Positions 26,662 through 36,204 of a DNA stretch of 44,846 nt are shown one piece after another. The DNA is from Anaerolineales bacterium (lineage in GTDB: Bacteria; Chloroflexota; Anaerolineae; Anaerolineales; UBA4823): NCBI GenBank assembly GCA_016932955.1, contig JAFGBV010000287.1, positions 1 through 44,846 of the forward strand, in the 5' to 3' direction. The position numbers and the translations under genes were made by a program. The notes under the pieces were generated by a model, which saw only the letters and a program-made list of their open reading frames with translations, had not been told where the DNA came from and did no database searches. Numbering within the stretch: the stretch's first letter is position 1; each line of letters starts with the position of its first letter.

Positions 26662-28419
26662 ATGGTTACCCGGATCCGCTTCCCCCGCCTGGCCTTTGCC
26701 AGGCTGATCGCAGCGATCGTGATTGCATCGTTTGCTGCCACAGCGCTGCAGAGACCCGCCAGCGCCCAGGCCGATGACCCCAACCCGCCCGCCCAGACCG
26801 TCAAGCTGATCTTTATTCACCACTCCACCGGTGAGAACTGGCTCACGGATGGATATGGTGACCTGGGCATGACATTGGATCAGAATAACTATTATGTCTC
26901 CGATACCAACTACGGTTGGGGGCCAGATTCGATTGGGGACCGCACCGATATCATCAACTGGCCTGAATGGTTCCGCAGCGACAACACCCCCACCTACATG
27001 CAAGCCTTGTTCGATGAAAGCGGCCAAAATTCGGGCTACACGCGCCACCTATCTGATCCGGGCGGAGAGAACCAGATCGTGATGTTCAAATCCTGCTTCC
27101 CCAATTCCAACCTGGACGGCAACCCCGATGACCCACCCACACCAGGCTATGACTTCACGGTTGGCAATGCCAAATACATCTACAACGATCTGCTCAATTA
27201 CTTCATTACCCGCCCGGATAAACTCTTCATCGTAATCACCGCCCCGCCTGTGCAAGACTCCTCCTATGCTGATAATGCCCGCGCATTCAACCAGTGGCTG
27301 GTGCAGGACTGGCTGCGCGAGAACAATTACCCGCTCAACAACGTCGCCGTATTCGATTTTTACAACATCCTCACCCACCCCGATAACCATCACCGCTACA
27401 ACAACGGGCAGATCGAGCACATCACTTCCAATGGCAATAACACCCTCTACTACGATTCTGATGGCGACGACCACCCCAATGTGGAGGGCAGCCAAAAAGC
27501 CACCGCAGAATTCATCCCATTGCTCAACATCTTCTACCATCGCTGGGTATCGGGAGCGCCTGCCCAGCCACCCGTAGAGGTAGCCGCCGATACACCCGCC
27601 CCAGAACAGCCCGGCGAGGCGCCAGCCAGCGAGGGCGAGCCAGCCCCTATCGAAGCAGCGCCTGCAGGCGGGCAATTGATCGACGATTTCGAGTCCGGCC
27701 CCCCTGCGGGAACTGACGGCTGGCAGGCTTATTGGGATGAGAGCACACCTTCTTCGGTCGCCTGCGCGCCCGAGCAGGGCACGGCAACGCAGGGCAACGC
27801 GGCTTTGCACATCGATTTCGATATCGCCGCCAATTCTTGGGGCACCTGCGCTCTCTTCTACGGCGAAAACCTTTCCTGGCAGCAGGCCAGGGGGATTTCC
27901 TTCAACATTCATGCCAGCCAGCCTGCGTTGATCGTTGAGATCAACACCCACGGCGGCACCCCAGACTCATCGACATCCTATGTTTTCAGCCTCGAAACCA
28001 CCCCAGAGATGACAGAAGGCTGGGGATATGTGGAGCTGACCTGGGATCAACTCCTGGGCGTGGATTGGGAGGCCAATCCTGGCCAGCCCTTCAATCCTTC
28101 CCAGGTGAACGGGGTCTCCTTCGGCTTCAGCACTTATCCCGATACACCCAACAGCGGTGAGATCTGGGTGGATGAACTGCGCCTGTTGGAAGGAACAGGT
28201 GAGGTACCGGCGCCGCTAGAGGAACCGGCGGCAACGGCTCCTGCTGGGAACGCACCAGAGGAAGCCTCTGAGCAAGAAGCCGAACCTGAGAGTAGCACGG
28301 ATTCACCGCGCCTGTGCTCTGGATCGATGGCGCTGTTGGGAGCAGGCGCCGTCATGCTCATCGTTTCCAAACCGACTCGCAAGTTGCTCGCGCTGCGCAG
28401 GCTGCGCAAGGTAAAATAA
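26662..28419 (+). CDS. Secreted modular protein: SGNH-like domain, CIA30/CBM-like domain, C-terminal membrane anchor
   Basis: A 585-residue exported protein. A signal peptide ends near ASA-QADD (about residue 34). The first domain (about 45-295) begins IFIHHSTGENWL, contains VMFKSCFPNSN and FIVITAPP, and has a weak SGNH-hydrolase look; I cannot place its catalytic residues with confidence. A Pro/Glu/Ala linker follows. The second domain (LIDDFESGPPAGTDGWQAY to GEIWVDELRLL) looks like a CIA30/CBM11-type carbohydrate-binding module. The end has an acidic linker, a hydrophobic helix (SMALLGAGAVMLIVS) and a basic tail, which would hold it at the cell surface. ATG 26662 is fixed by GGAAGGAGG; the frame upstream is antisense to another gene. 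Confidence 0.75.
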   Translation: MVTRIRFPRLAFARLIAAIVIASFAATALQRPASAQADDPNPPAQTVKLIFIHHSTGENWLTDGYGDLGMTLDQNNYYVSDTNYGWGPDSIGDRTDIINWPEWFRSDNTPTYMQALFDESGQNSGYTRHLSDPGGENQIVMFKSCFPNSNLDGNPDDPPTPGYDFTVGNAKYIYNDLLNYFITRPDKLFIVITAPPVQDSSYADNARAFNQWLVQDWLRENNYPLNNVAVFDFYNILTHPDNHHRYNNGQIEHITSNGNNTLYYDSDGDDHPNVEGSQKATAEFIPLLNIFYHRWVSGAPAQPPVEVAADTPAPEQPGEAPASEGEPAPIEAAPAGGQLIDDFESGPPAGTDGWQAYWDESTPSSVACAPEQGTATQGNAALHIDFDIAANSWGTCALFYGENLSWQQARGISFNIHASQPALIVEINTHGGTPDSSTSYVFSLETTPEMTEGWGYVELTWDQLLGVDWEANPGQPFNPSQVNGVSFGFSTYPDTPNSGEIWVDELRLLEGTGEVPAPLEEPAATAPAGNAPEEASEQEAEPESSTDSPRLCSGSMALLGAGAVMLIVSKPTRKLLALRRLRKVK

Positions 28420-28433
28420 AAAGGGTTTCCATT

Positions 28434-29363
28434 ATGCCCAACACACCCCACACACAGGGCGAGGGTGCATCACCCCTCACCCTGTTGGCTGTATTAGCCC
28501 ATCCCGATGATGAGACCTTTGGCACAGGGGGCACGCTGGCTTTATATGCCCGGCGCGGCGTGCAGGTGCACCTGGTCTGCGCCACACGCGGCGAGGCTGG
28601 CGAGATCGAGCCCGAGCACCTGCAGGGATTTACAACCATCGCCGAGCGGCGCGAATCAGAGCTGCGCTGTGCGGCAGGCATCTTGGGGCTGGCAGGGGTC
28701 TACTTCCTGGATTACCGCGACTCCGGCATGGCAGGCTCGTCAGATAACCAACATCCCCAGGCGCTGGCAGCCCAGCCAGTGGCGCGCGTGGCGGAGAAGA
28801 TTGTACACTTCATCCGCCTGCTGAGGCCGCAGGTAGTCATCACCTTCGACCCGATCGGCGGTTATAAGCACCCCGACCATATCGCCATTCACCGCGCCAC
28901 CGTCCAGGCCTTCCACCTCGCTGGCGACCCCGCCTGCCCAGGCGACCTGCCGCCCTACTCGCCACAGAAGTTGTATTATTACACCACCTCAAAAGGCTGG
29001 CTGCGTTTTTATATCAGCGTGCTGCCGCTGATCGGCAGAGACCCGCGCCGTATGGGGCGCAACCAGGATATCAACCTGGCTGCCATCGTGGAAGAAGGGA
29101 ACTTCCCCGAACACGCACGAATCAAAGTTGCTGCAGTTGCCAGGGAAAAAGAACAGGCTGCTGCCTGCCATGCCAGTCAATTGGGTGGCGCCATCCCGCG
29201 CAAGGGCTTCCTTTTCCTGTTGCGCGGCTTATTCGCTCAAAGTGAGCATTACATGCGCGCCTATCCACCGGCTCCACCCGGCTTGCGCGAACGCGATCTA
29301 TTTGAAGGCGTAAATAATTCCCGACCTGAGGCTGTCCAAAAAGAACCGAAGGAAGGAAATTAA
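28434..29363 (+). CDS. PIG-L family (LmbE-like) zinc deacetylase
   Basis: A 309-residue deacetylase of the PIG-L/LmbE family. The hallmark AHPDDETFGTGGTLA supplies two metal ligands and the catalytic Asp; the third ligand is in HPDHIAIHRAT. Members remove acetyl groups from N-acetylglucosamine-type substrates in GPI, mycothiol, bacillithiol or antibiotic pathways; nothing nearby tells which. ATG 28434 follows AAAAAGGGTTTCCATT and lies 14 bases after the secreted protein gene, so they are probably cotranscribed. The last coding bases form one arm of a palindrome shared with the convergent dus gene. Confidence 0.85.
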   Translation: MPNTPHTQGEGASPLTLLAVLAHPDDETFGTGGTLALYARRGVQVHLVCATRGEAGEIEPEHLQGFTTIAERRESELRCAAGILGLAGVYFLDYRDSGMAGSSDNQHPQALAAQPVARVAEKIVHFIRLLRPQVVITFDPIGGYKHPDHIAIHRATVQAFHLAGDPACPGDLPPYSPQKLYYYTTSKGWLRFYISVLPLIGRDPRRMGRNQDINLAAIVEEGNFPEHARIKVAAVAREKEQAAACHASQLGGAIPRKGFLFLLRGLFAQSEHYMRAYPPAPPGLRERDLFEGVNNSRPEAVQKEPKEGN

Positions 29364-29411
29364 TGCACACCAGTGCATATTATTCTTTTGGTTTATTCTT
29401 TTTGGACAGCC
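29330..29411. terminator. Bidirectional terminator palindrome spanning two gene ends
   Basis: GGCTGTCCAAAAAGAA (29330-29345) pairs perfectly with its complement at 29396-29411, with partial inner pairing (AACC-GAAG with CTTTTGGTT) and a small inner hairpin, ATGCAC/GTGCAT. The arms lie inside the last codons of the PIG-L gene and the convergent dus gene, and A/T tracts suit termination in both directions. Confidence 0.65.
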
Positions 29412-30354
29412 CCCATACCCCCTGCAGCAGGACAAGGAAAGCATCACTGGTCTCAGCCGTCATCAGGCGGCGGCGCGTCTCATCGGGCAAGCCATACGGC
29501 TTGAGATAGCGGGCGGCATACTTGCGGAACAAAACCAGCCCACGCCCGCGGCCATAGTAAGCCGTTGAGCGCTCCAGGTGCGCCAGCATGGTGCGGTGTA
29601 CCTCTTCGGGTGGGATCTGATCGCGCTCCTTGTGCGAGAAGATCCACGGGTTGCCCACCGCCGCCCGGCCGATCATTACTGCCTGGCAGCCAGTATGCGC
29701 CTTCATGCGCTCGATATCCACCGCACAGCGCACATCGCCATTGCCGACCACCGGGATCGACACTGCCTGGCGGATCTCAGCGATCGCATCCCAATCTGCC
29801 TCCCCGCCGTAGCCCTGGGCACGCGTCCTGCCATGAACGGCGATCATTACACCGCCATTGTCTTCTACAATATGGGCCACTTCCAGGTAATTGCGCGTGC
29901 CCTCATCCCATCCCAGGCGCATCTTCGCCGTCACCGGCACATCCAGCGCCTCAGTAAGGCGTGTGAAGATCTCGGCGATCTTTGCTGGTGCGCGCAGCAA
30001 ACCGGCGCCAGCCCCCCGTTCGGAAACGCAGCGTGCACTGCAGCCCAGGTTCACATCGATGATATCGGGGCCTCTGGCTTGCAAGCGCAGGGCTGCTTCC
30101 ACCAGGCGCTCGGGCTGGTTATCGAACACCTGGAACACCACCGGGCGCTCTTGGGGCAGGTAATCCAGCCGCTCGTGCACGTGCGGGTGGCGATGGACGA
30201 TATCGATCGCATTGATGAACTCGGTGTAGCTCATCGCCGAGCCCAGCTCGCGGCACAACGAGCGGAAAGGCATGTCGGAATAGCCATCCATCGGCGCCAG
30301 GATCACATCGCCGTAGATGGGGATATCGCCAACATGGAAAACAGGAAGGGGCAT
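29380..30354 (-). CDS. dus: tRNA-dihydrouridine synthase
   Basis: A 324-residue FMN enzyme that reduces uridine to dihydrouridine in the tRNA D-loop. The TIM-barrel start VILAPMDGYSDMPFR, the catalytic Cys in VNLGCSARCV, the region VTAKMRLGWDEGT, and VHGRTRAQGYGGEADW and GNGDV for FMN and tRNA contact are all present. It belongs to the DusB-like branch, but the exact uridine position is unknown. ATG 30354 shares its A with the radA stop (TGATG), so translation is coupled; a TTG one codon earlier is less likely. Confidence 0.9.
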   Translation of the reverse strand: MPLPVFHVGDIPIYGDVILAPMDGYSDMPFRSLCRELGSAMSYTEFINAIDIVHRHPHVHERLDYLPQERPVVFQVFDNQPERLVEAALRLQARGPDIIDVNLGCSARCVSERGAGAGLLRAPAKIAEIFTRLTEALDVPVTAKMRLGWDEGTRNYLEVAHIVEDNGGVMIAVHGRTRAQGYGGEADWDAIAEIRQAVSIPVVGNGDVRCAVDIERMKAHTGCQAVMIGRAAVGNPWIFSHKERDQIPPEEVHRTMLAHLERSTAYYGRGRGLVLFRKYAARYLKPYGLPDETRRRLMTAETSDAFLVLLQGVWGLSKKNKPKE

Positions 30355-31775
30355 CAATGGGGCGCTTCGCGCTCGCTGCTCACCAGCGCAGTCTCCAGCG
30401 CCTGGCGTAGCGACCTGACTTCCACGACCTCGATCTCTTTGGGCCAGGGCTCACCTTTGCGCAAGCGGCGGGGCACAATGGCGGTCTTGAAGCCCAGCTT
30501 GGAAGCTTCGCGCAGGCGGGCGGGCATCTGGCTGACCATGCGCAGCTCGCCGGAGAGACCCACCTCACCGATCAGCACGGTATCTGCCCGCAGCGGCTGG
30601 TCTCGCATCGAAGAGGCAACCGCTGCCGCCACCGCCAGGTCTGCCGCAGGCTCGCTGATCTTGATCCCCCCGACCACGTTGACAAATACATCCTGCTCGC
30701 CCAGGCGCACCCCCACCCGGCGCGTCAGCACAGCCACCGTCAGCAGCAGGCGGTTAATGTCCACACCGTTAGGGGTGCGGCGCGGGTTGCCAAAGGCGGT
30801 AGGACTGGTGAGGCCTTGCACCTCCACCAGCAGCGGGCGCGTCCCTTCCATGGTCACGGCAATCGCCGAGCCAGGCGCGTTGACCATACGCTCCGCGAGG
30901 AAGGCTTCTGAAGGGTTAGGCACCTCCGCCAGCCCGCGCTCGCTCATCTCGAACACGCCCACCTCAGAGGTAGCCCCAAAGCGGTTTTTCACCGAGCGCA
31001 GTAAGCGGTAGGATTGGAAGCGGTCGCCTTCCAGATAGAGCACGGTATCGACGATATGCTCCAGCACACGCGGCCCGGCAATCGCCCCTTCTTTGGTCAC
31101 ATGACCGATCAAGAAAACCGCCATGCCAGATGATTTTGCCAGCTCGCGCAGGCGCGAGGCGCACTCGCGCACCTGTGTCACTGATCCCGCGGTCGACTCC
31201 AACTCCGGCAGATAGGTGGTCTGGATCGAATCAAGCACCAGCAGCCCTGGCGAAACAGCGGCAATATGCTGCCAAATTGCCGACAGGTTGGTTTCTGTCA
31301 CCAGCAGCAGGTGTTCTGGCAGCTTGCCCACCTCGCTGCGCTCGTTCTGGCGCATCAGGCGCAGGGCGCGCATCTTGATCTGCCGTTCCGACTCCTCGCC
31401 CGAAACATAAAGCACCGTCCCGCAATTGCCCATCTGCAAAGCCAATTGCAGCATCAGCGTGCTTTTGCCGATCCCTGGGTCGCCGCCCACCAGGACGATC
31501 GAGCCGGGGACAATTCCCCCGCCAAGCACTCTGGCAAATTCTCCAATGGAGAGGGGCAGACGCTCCTCCGCATCGGCTGTAATCTCATCCAGGCGACGCG
31601 GCGCCGACACGCTGCTGCTGAGGCCGCGACTGGCGCGCTGCACTGCCGGGGAAGGGACTGATACCACCTCTTCCACCATGCTGTTCCATGCGCCGCATTT
31701 TGGGCAGCGCCCCATTGGCCGGGCAGTTGTGCGCCCGCACTGCTGGCAGACGTATTGTGTTCTCGTTTTGGACAT
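30354..31775 (-). CDS. radA: DNA repair protein RadA (Sms)
   Basis: A 473-residue RecA-like helicase that processes recombination intermediates. A four-Cys zinc finger (CQQCGRTT...CPKCGAW) is followed by Walker A GGDPGIGKST, the RadA-specific KNRFG motif (VKNRFGATSEVG) and a C-terminal Lon-protease-like domain without the protease site. Length and order are typical. ATG 31775 has no Shine-Dalgarno, but a TATAAT lies 7 bases away, so the transcript may begin at the A of the ATG. It is translationally coupled to dus. Confidence 0.95.
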   Translation of the reverse strand: MSKTRTQYVCQQCGRTTARPMGRCPKCGAWNSMVEEVVSVPSPAVQRASRGLSSSVSAPRRLDEITADAEERLPLSIGEFARVLGGGIVPGSIVLVGGDPGIGKSTLMLQLALQMGNCGTVLYVSGEESERQIKMRALRLMRQNERSEVGKLPEHLLLVTETNLSAIWQHIAAVSPGLLVLDSIQTTYLPELESTAGSVTQVRECASRLRELAKSSGMAVFLIGHVTKEGAIAGPRVLEHIVDTVLYLEGDRFQSYRLLRSVKNRFGATSEVGVFEMSERGLAEVPNPSEAFLAERMVNAPGSAIAVTMEGTRPLLVEVQGLTSPTAFGNPRRTPNGVDINRLLLTVAVLTRRVGVRLGEQDVFVNVVGGIKISEPAADLAVAAAVASSMRDQPLRADTVLIGEVGLSGELRMVSQMPARLREASKLGFKTAIVPRRLRKGEPWPKEIEVVEVRSLRQALETALVSSEREAPH

Positions 31776-31781
31776 GAGAAG

Positions 31782-31810
31782 ATTATACCCTCATCATCAA
31801 ATCCTGCCAT
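31782..31810 (-). promoter_or_regulatory. radA promoter giving a probable leaderless mRNA
   Basis: On the minus strand, ATGGCA (31810-31805), a 17-base spacer and TATAAT (31787-31782) precede radA. Position +1 by standard spacing is 31775, the A of the start codon. The -35 lies inside the last codons of the upstream radical SAM gene. Confidence 0.65.
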
Positions 31811-33314
31811 TGGATAAGATCGGGTGCATCATCTGCTCCACTGGCAGCAACTCGGCGTAGCGCCCCATGCGCCGCTGGTAGAGCAGCGCCAGATCATCTG
31901 GTAAGACTTCGGATTCTCCCATCTGAAAAGCCATGCGCGAGCGATCATCCCGCAGTTGCCGTGCAATCCGGCGGAAGGCGGCCGCGCGCCGACGGGCTGT
32001 CACCGTCACCAGCGCATAAACGCCGTCCACAACCAGGTGGCGGCCTCCCCTCACCCGCCGCCAGAACAGTTCGCCAGAGGCAGTATATTCGAACAGGTCT
32101 GCCATGCGCTCGTAGTAGGAAACTGGATCATAGTTCTTCAGGATGATCGACAAGAATGGGATCTTGTAGAACATGAAAGGCATGTTCTTAAGGATACGCC
32201 CCTGAGCCAGCAGCTCACTCTGCAGCGGCGTGGCGCCAAAAGGCATGGGGATATGCAGCACCGGCCACACCAGCGGAACGCGTCGGATGAATTCTTTCGT
32301 GGCGATAAATGGCATATCCCCCATATCGCTATCGATGCCGAAGATAAAATTGGTGCCGATATAGAAGAACTGGCGCGTGAGCTGTTCAAACTCACTCGTC
32401 ACCCGGTTGAATTTGACCTCGAACTCGACATGCCGTCCTGCCCCCACTTTGCCAGCATATTCATCCGACCAGGACTCAACACTCGGCAACACAAACTTAC
32501 AATTCGTTTCCTGCAGGCGCTCGATCCGTTCTGCTCGCAGCAATGCCAGCGCGCACTCGATGCCATAAGGGTTGCGGCCTGGCGACGGCACCCTCTCGAA
32601 AACGCTCATCACTTCGTCGAAGCGCACCCCAAAATTGGGATCGTGGAAAACCAACTTCACCCCGGGCAGCTTCTCGGCAGCAAATCTCAGGTCAGCCGCC
32701 AGGCGCTCCAGGCTCAGCAGCCGGTAGGGATTTCTCCCATCCACGCAGAAATCACAGTGGTACGGGCAACCGAGGCTGGCGAGCATAGGAATGAAACTAC
32801 CCGGATGCGGCACACCCTTCACAAAAGTAGATCGGCGCAGCTCTGGCAACCGTTCCTCGATGGTGGCGACATCCTCGAACGGCCTCTCGCTGGAAATGAT
32901 GCTGCCCGGCGCAAAACGACCTGCCAGGATACCCTTCACCAGTTCCCGGTCGCACTCAATGACCACCAGGTCGAAGAAACGTTGGCTGTCGAGGGGAAAG
33001 GCCCTGGCATGCGCCCCGCCCAGCACTGTTCTCACCCCGCGCTGGCGGTAAGCCAGCCCCAGGGCATATGCCAAAGGGGCAAGATAGGTATGAGCAGAGA
33101 TGAAAACCACATCCAGATGGCAAGGCAGGCAGTCCTGTGGATCGCCCCAGCCGTAATAGGTCGCGTAATATGCCTGGTGCCCCATCTGGCGGCACCAGAC
33201 TGAAATGGTTTGCGTGGTGATACTGATGTATTGTTTGTTCGACCAGAAGCAATCAAGCGCTTCCCAGGCGTCGCGCGCAGGATAACCCTGCAGATCAAGG
33301 ATGCCGATCTTCAT
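31797..33314 (-). CDS. B12-binding-domain radical SAM protein, unknown substrate
   Basis: A 505-residue radical SAM protein. The N-terminal 160 residues form a Rossmann-like domain of the cobalamin-binding type, with HLDVVFISAHTYLAPLAYAL and VLGGAHARAFP. I do not see the DxHxxG cobalamin-ligand motif, so cofactor binding is uncertain. The radical SAM core starts with the 4Fe-4S motif CPYHCDFC and continues with LVFHDPNFG. The last 130 residues are basic and of unknown fold. Relatives include methyltransferases and other tailoring enzymes, but nothing nearby indicates a substrate. It starts at ATG 33314 downstream of the clpC terminator and ends 21 bases before radA. Confidence 0.75.
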   Translation of the reverse strand: MKIGILDLQGYPARDAWEALDCFWSNKQYISITTQTISVWCRQMGHQAYYATYYGWGDPQDCLPCHLDVVFISAHTYLAPLAYALGLAYRQRGVRTVLGGAHARAFPLDSQRFFDLVVIECDRELVKGILAGRFAPGSIISSERPFEDVATIEERLPELRRSTFVKGVPHPGSFIPMLASLGCPYHCDFCVDGRNPYRLLSLERLAADLRFAAEKLPGVKLVFHDPNFGVRFDEVMSVFERVPSPGRNPYGIECALALLRAERIERLQETNCKFVLPSVESWSDEYAGKVGAGRHVEFEVKFNRVTSEFEQLTRQFFYIGTNFIFGIDSDMGDMPFIATKEFIRRVPLVWPVLHIPMPFGATPLQSELLAQGRILKNMPFMFYKIPFLSIILKNYDPVSYYERMADLFEYTASGELFWRRVRGGRHLVVDGVYALVTVTARRRAAAFRRIARQLRDDRSRMAFQMGESEVLPDDLALLYQRRMGRYAELLPVEQMMHPILSNGRI

Positions 33315-33355
33315 GGTTCAGTTGCCGCAAACTAATGTTGAGGTCATAGCTCCTC

Positions 33356-33402
33356 AATAAAGGATATAAAGTGGGGCATAACCCCACCTTATATCCTTTA
33401 TT
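33356..33402 (-). terminator. Terminator hairpin downstream of clpC
   Basis: A 21-bp stem (33356-33376 with 33382-33402, one mismatch) and a five-base loop lie 28 bases beyond the clpC stop. The stem ends in CTTTATT on the minus strand. Flanking bases GGTTCAGTTGCCGC and TCCCTCTGTTGGCAGG loosely recall the ends of the dispersed repeat. Confidence 0.65.
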
Positions 33403-33429
33403 TTCCCTCTGTTGGCAGGCAAACCAGGG

Positions 33430-35937
33430 CTAAGGCACTGCCAGCTCTGGTTCTTGTACGGGTTTCTCATCGGCAGATCGGCGAAGGACTACCTCTCCGT
33501 TCTCAGCCTCGACAAGGATGCCGTCGCCGTCGGCGAACTGGCCTGAAAGCAGCGCATCGGATAGCACATCCTCCACCTTTTGCTGGATCACGCGCTTGAG
33601 CGGGCGAGCGCCCATGTCGGGATCGTAACCCATCTCAGCCAGCAATTCCTTCGCCGCGGGCGAGGCAGTGAGGGTAATGGCATGCTCTTCCAGGCGCTGC
33701 GCCACTTTTTGCAGCTCCAGAGCGACAATCTCCTGGATATCGGCCTTGCTCAAGGTGCGGAAAACGATCACCGAGTCGAGGCGATTGATGAACTCTGGCC
33801 TGAACACCCTGCGCAGCGATTCCATCAGCTTCTTGCGCATCTCATCATAGGCCATGCGCTCTTCGGATTCCTCATCTCGCTTCACCGCAAATCCCAAACC
33901 GGTCTGGCGCTTGATCATCTCCGCCCCGATATTGGAGGTCATGACCACGATGGCATTGCGGAAATCCACCCGCCGGCCACGTGCATCGGATAGATGGCCT
34001 TCTTCCATAATCTGCAGGAGCATGTTATGCGCCTCAGGATGGGCTTTTTCCACCTCATCAAAAACAACGATGGAATACGGTCTGCGCCGCAGCGCTTCGG
34101 TCAGTTGCCCGGATTCCTCATAGCCAACATATCCCGGGGGAGCGCCAACCAGGCGGCTGACGGTGTGGCGTTCCATGAACTCTGACATATCGAGCTGCAC
34201 CAGAGCATCCTCGCTGCCGAACATGAAGCGCGCCAGGGCTTTGGTCAGCTCTGTCTTACCGACGCCGGTTGGACCGAGGAACATAAAGGAGCCAATCGGC
34301 CGGCGGGGGTCTTTCAACCCCGCACGCGCGCGCCGCACGGCTTTGGAGATCGCCTGGATCGCCTCTTCCTGACCGACGATGTTCTTTTCCAGCTCGCTTT
34401 CCATCTGTAATAAGCGCTGCGACTCTTCCTGGGCAATCTGCATCACCGGCACACCCGTCCACATCGCCACCACTTCGGCGATATCTTCTGCCGTAACCAC
34501 CGGGCTGTTGGCGCGATCCCATCCCGTGCGCAGGAACTCTAGCTGCTGCTCCAGCTCGGTAATGGAGGCCTGGGCTTCCTGGGCATCATCGGCGCGCCCA
34601 TCTTCAAGCGCCAGGCTCAGGTTCTGGCGCAGCTTGCGCAGTTGGGTCGTCAACTCTTTGGCTGTCTTGGCCGCTGCGCTCTTATACATGCGCACCCGAG
34701 AGGAAGATTCATCGATCAGGTCAATTGCCTTATCCGGCAAATAGCGCTCCGTCACGTAACGCGCCGAAAGATGCGCCGCGGCGTCGATCGCATCATCCGA
34801 GATTGTCAGGCGGTGATGTTCTTCATAGGCAGAACGTATGCCGTGCAAAATCTCAATTGTCTCATCAATTGTCGGCTCATCGACCATGATCGGCTGGAAG
34901 CGGCGCTCTAAGGCTGCATCTTTCTCGATATTCTTGCGGTATTCATCCAGCGTGGTCGCGCCAATCACCTGCAATTCACCCCGCGAGAGGGCAGGCTTGA
35001 GGATATTCGCGGCATCCACCGAAGAGCCAGCCGAGCCAGCTCCCACCAGCATGTGGACCTCGTCAATGAACAGAATTGCGCCGGAAGATTTGAGCTCATC
35101 GATCACGCGCTTCAGCCGTTCTTCAAACTGGCCGCGATACATCGTCCCGGCCACCAACGAGCCAACATCCAACTGCAGCAACCGCTTGCCTAATAGAGGC
35201 CCAGGCACATCTGCATCGACAATTCGCTGCGCCAGTCCTTCAATGATTGCCGTTTTCCCAACCCCCGGCTCACCAATCAATGCCGGGTTGTTCTTCGTAC
35301 GCCGTGCAAGCACCTGGATGACGCGCTCAATCTCCATCTGACGGCCAATGACAGGGTCAAGCTTGTTTTCCTCTGCCAGTGTGGTCAGGTCGGTTGCCAG
35401 TTGATCCACCATCGGCGTCTTGCCACGTTTTTCTTCCTTGGCGGTCTGTTGCTGATCAGCAGCGGGCGGGCGGCGCGGCATTGGCGGGTTAGGCGGGGCG
35501 CTCTCTTGCAACACACGGCGCGTCTGGCGGCGGATCTGCTCAGCGGTAACACCCATCTTGCGCAACACATCCAATGCCACACCCTCGCCCAAGCGCACCA
35601 ATCCCAACAGCAGATGCTCTGTGCCAATGTAATGGTGTCCCAGGCGCTGCGCCTCTTCAACAGCAAACTCAAGGGCGCGTTGTGTGCCCGGCGACAAGTC
35701 CAGCTTACTCACCCGCGACTGCCCAACACCCGTAATACGGCTGATCACCTCCTCCACACGCTCTGCTTCCAATCCCAGCTCGCGCAGCACACGGCCTGCT
35801 ACGCCCCCCTCTTCCTTAATCAACCCAAGGAGCAGGTGTTCTGTACCAATATAATTCTGGCGCATGCGCTCGGCTTCCTGGTGCGCCAGGCTCAACACCC
35901 GCCGCGCGCGCTGCGTAAAACGCTCCATGCCAGACAT
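33430..35937 (-). CDS. clpC: ClpC, ATP-dependent Clp protease ATPase subunit
   Basis: An 835-residue HSP100 unfoldase that feeds proteins to ClpP. Two Clp-N repeats ([18 protein letters not shown] and [18 protein letters not shown]) precede AAA-1 with Walker [10 protein letters not shown] middle region (about 405-480) includes a short coiled coil. AAA-2 has GPTGVGKT and ends in the D2-small domain with [15 protein letters not shown]. The middle domain and two N repeats mark ClpC rather than ClpB or ClpA. ATG 35937 follows AGGAGG by 6 bases. No clpP, ctsR or mcsB is adjacent, and I see no CtsR or CIRCE operator upstream. Confidence 0.93.
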   Translation of the reverse strand: MSGMERFTQRARRVLSLAHQEAERMRQNYIGTEHLLLGLIKEEGGVAGRVLRELGLEAERVEEVISRITGVGQSRVSKLDLSPGTQRALEFAVEEAQRLGHHYIGTEHLLLGLVRLGEGVALDVLRKMGVTAEQIRRQTRRVLQESAPPNPPMPRRPPAADQQQTAKEEKRGKTPMVDQLATDLTTLAEENKLDPVIGRQMEIERVIQVLARRTKNNPALIGEPGVGKTAIIEGLAQRIVDADVPGPLLGKRLLQLDVGSLVAGTMYRGQFEERLKRVIDELKSSGAILFIDEVHMLVGAGSAGSSVDAANILKPALSRGELQVIGATTLDEYRKNIEKDAALERRFQPIMVDEPTIDETIEILHGIRSAYEEHHRLTISDDAIDAAAHLSARYVTERYLPDKAIDLIDESSSRVRMYKSAAAKTAKELTTQLRKLRQNLSLALEDGRADDAQEAQASITELEQQLEFLRTGWDRANSPVVTAEDIAEVVAMWTGVPVMQIAQEESQRLLQMESELEKNIVGQEEAIQAISKAVRRARAGLKDPRRPIGSFMFLGPTGVGKTELTKALARFMFGSEDALVQLDMSEFMERHTVSRLVGAPPGYVGYEESGQLTEALRRRPYSIVVFDEVEKAHPEAHNMLLQIMEEGHLSDARGRRVDFRNAIVVMTSNIGAEMIKRQTGLGFAVKRDEESEERMAYDEMRKKLMESLRRVFRPEFINRLDSVIVFRTLSKADIQEIVALELQKVAQRLEEHAITLTASPAAKELLAEMGYDPDMGARPLKRVIQQKVEDVLSDALLSGQFADGDGILVEAENGEVVLRRSADEKPVQEPELAVP

Positions 35938-36143
35938 CGTGATCCTCCTGATGTTAACAAGAAAAAAAACAAAAATGATCTCTGATTCAATACCCCACCC
36001 TCAGGCTCAAGGTTTAAGCACCTGATTACGAGATATTTTATCCAATTGAATTCTACCATCGAATGAATAGCAAAACGTATACATTCCGTTAAAGCTTCTT
36101 AACGTTCCAGGGGATGCTATGTTGCAGTAAATGGACAAAGCAA

Positions 36144-36175
36144 ATGGCCCAGGGTTCTGACGAGCCCAGGGCCAT
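36144..36175 (-). terminator. Terminator hairpin downstream of the S1-domain gene
   Basis: ATGGCCC (36144-36150) pairs with GGGCCAT (36169-36175), and an inner GGG (36152-36154) pairs with CCC (36165-36167) across an A-A mismatch. On the minus strand TTTGCTTTG follows. It lies 29 bases after the rpsA-like stop. Confidence 0.7.
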
Positions 36176-36204
36176 CCATTCAAAGCAATCCAACGGGAGA
36201 TGCT

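Noticed and set aside
29578..31011. A 477-codon plus-strand open frame opposite dus and radA
   Set aside because: It is fully antisense to two recognisable genes, its translation has no motif, and there is no ribosome site.
35938..36204. CtsR or CIRCE operator upstream of clpC
   Set aside because: I looked for the CIRCE inverted repeat and for CtsR heptad repeats and saw neither; the stretch holds only the rpsA terminator and the clpC ribosome site.
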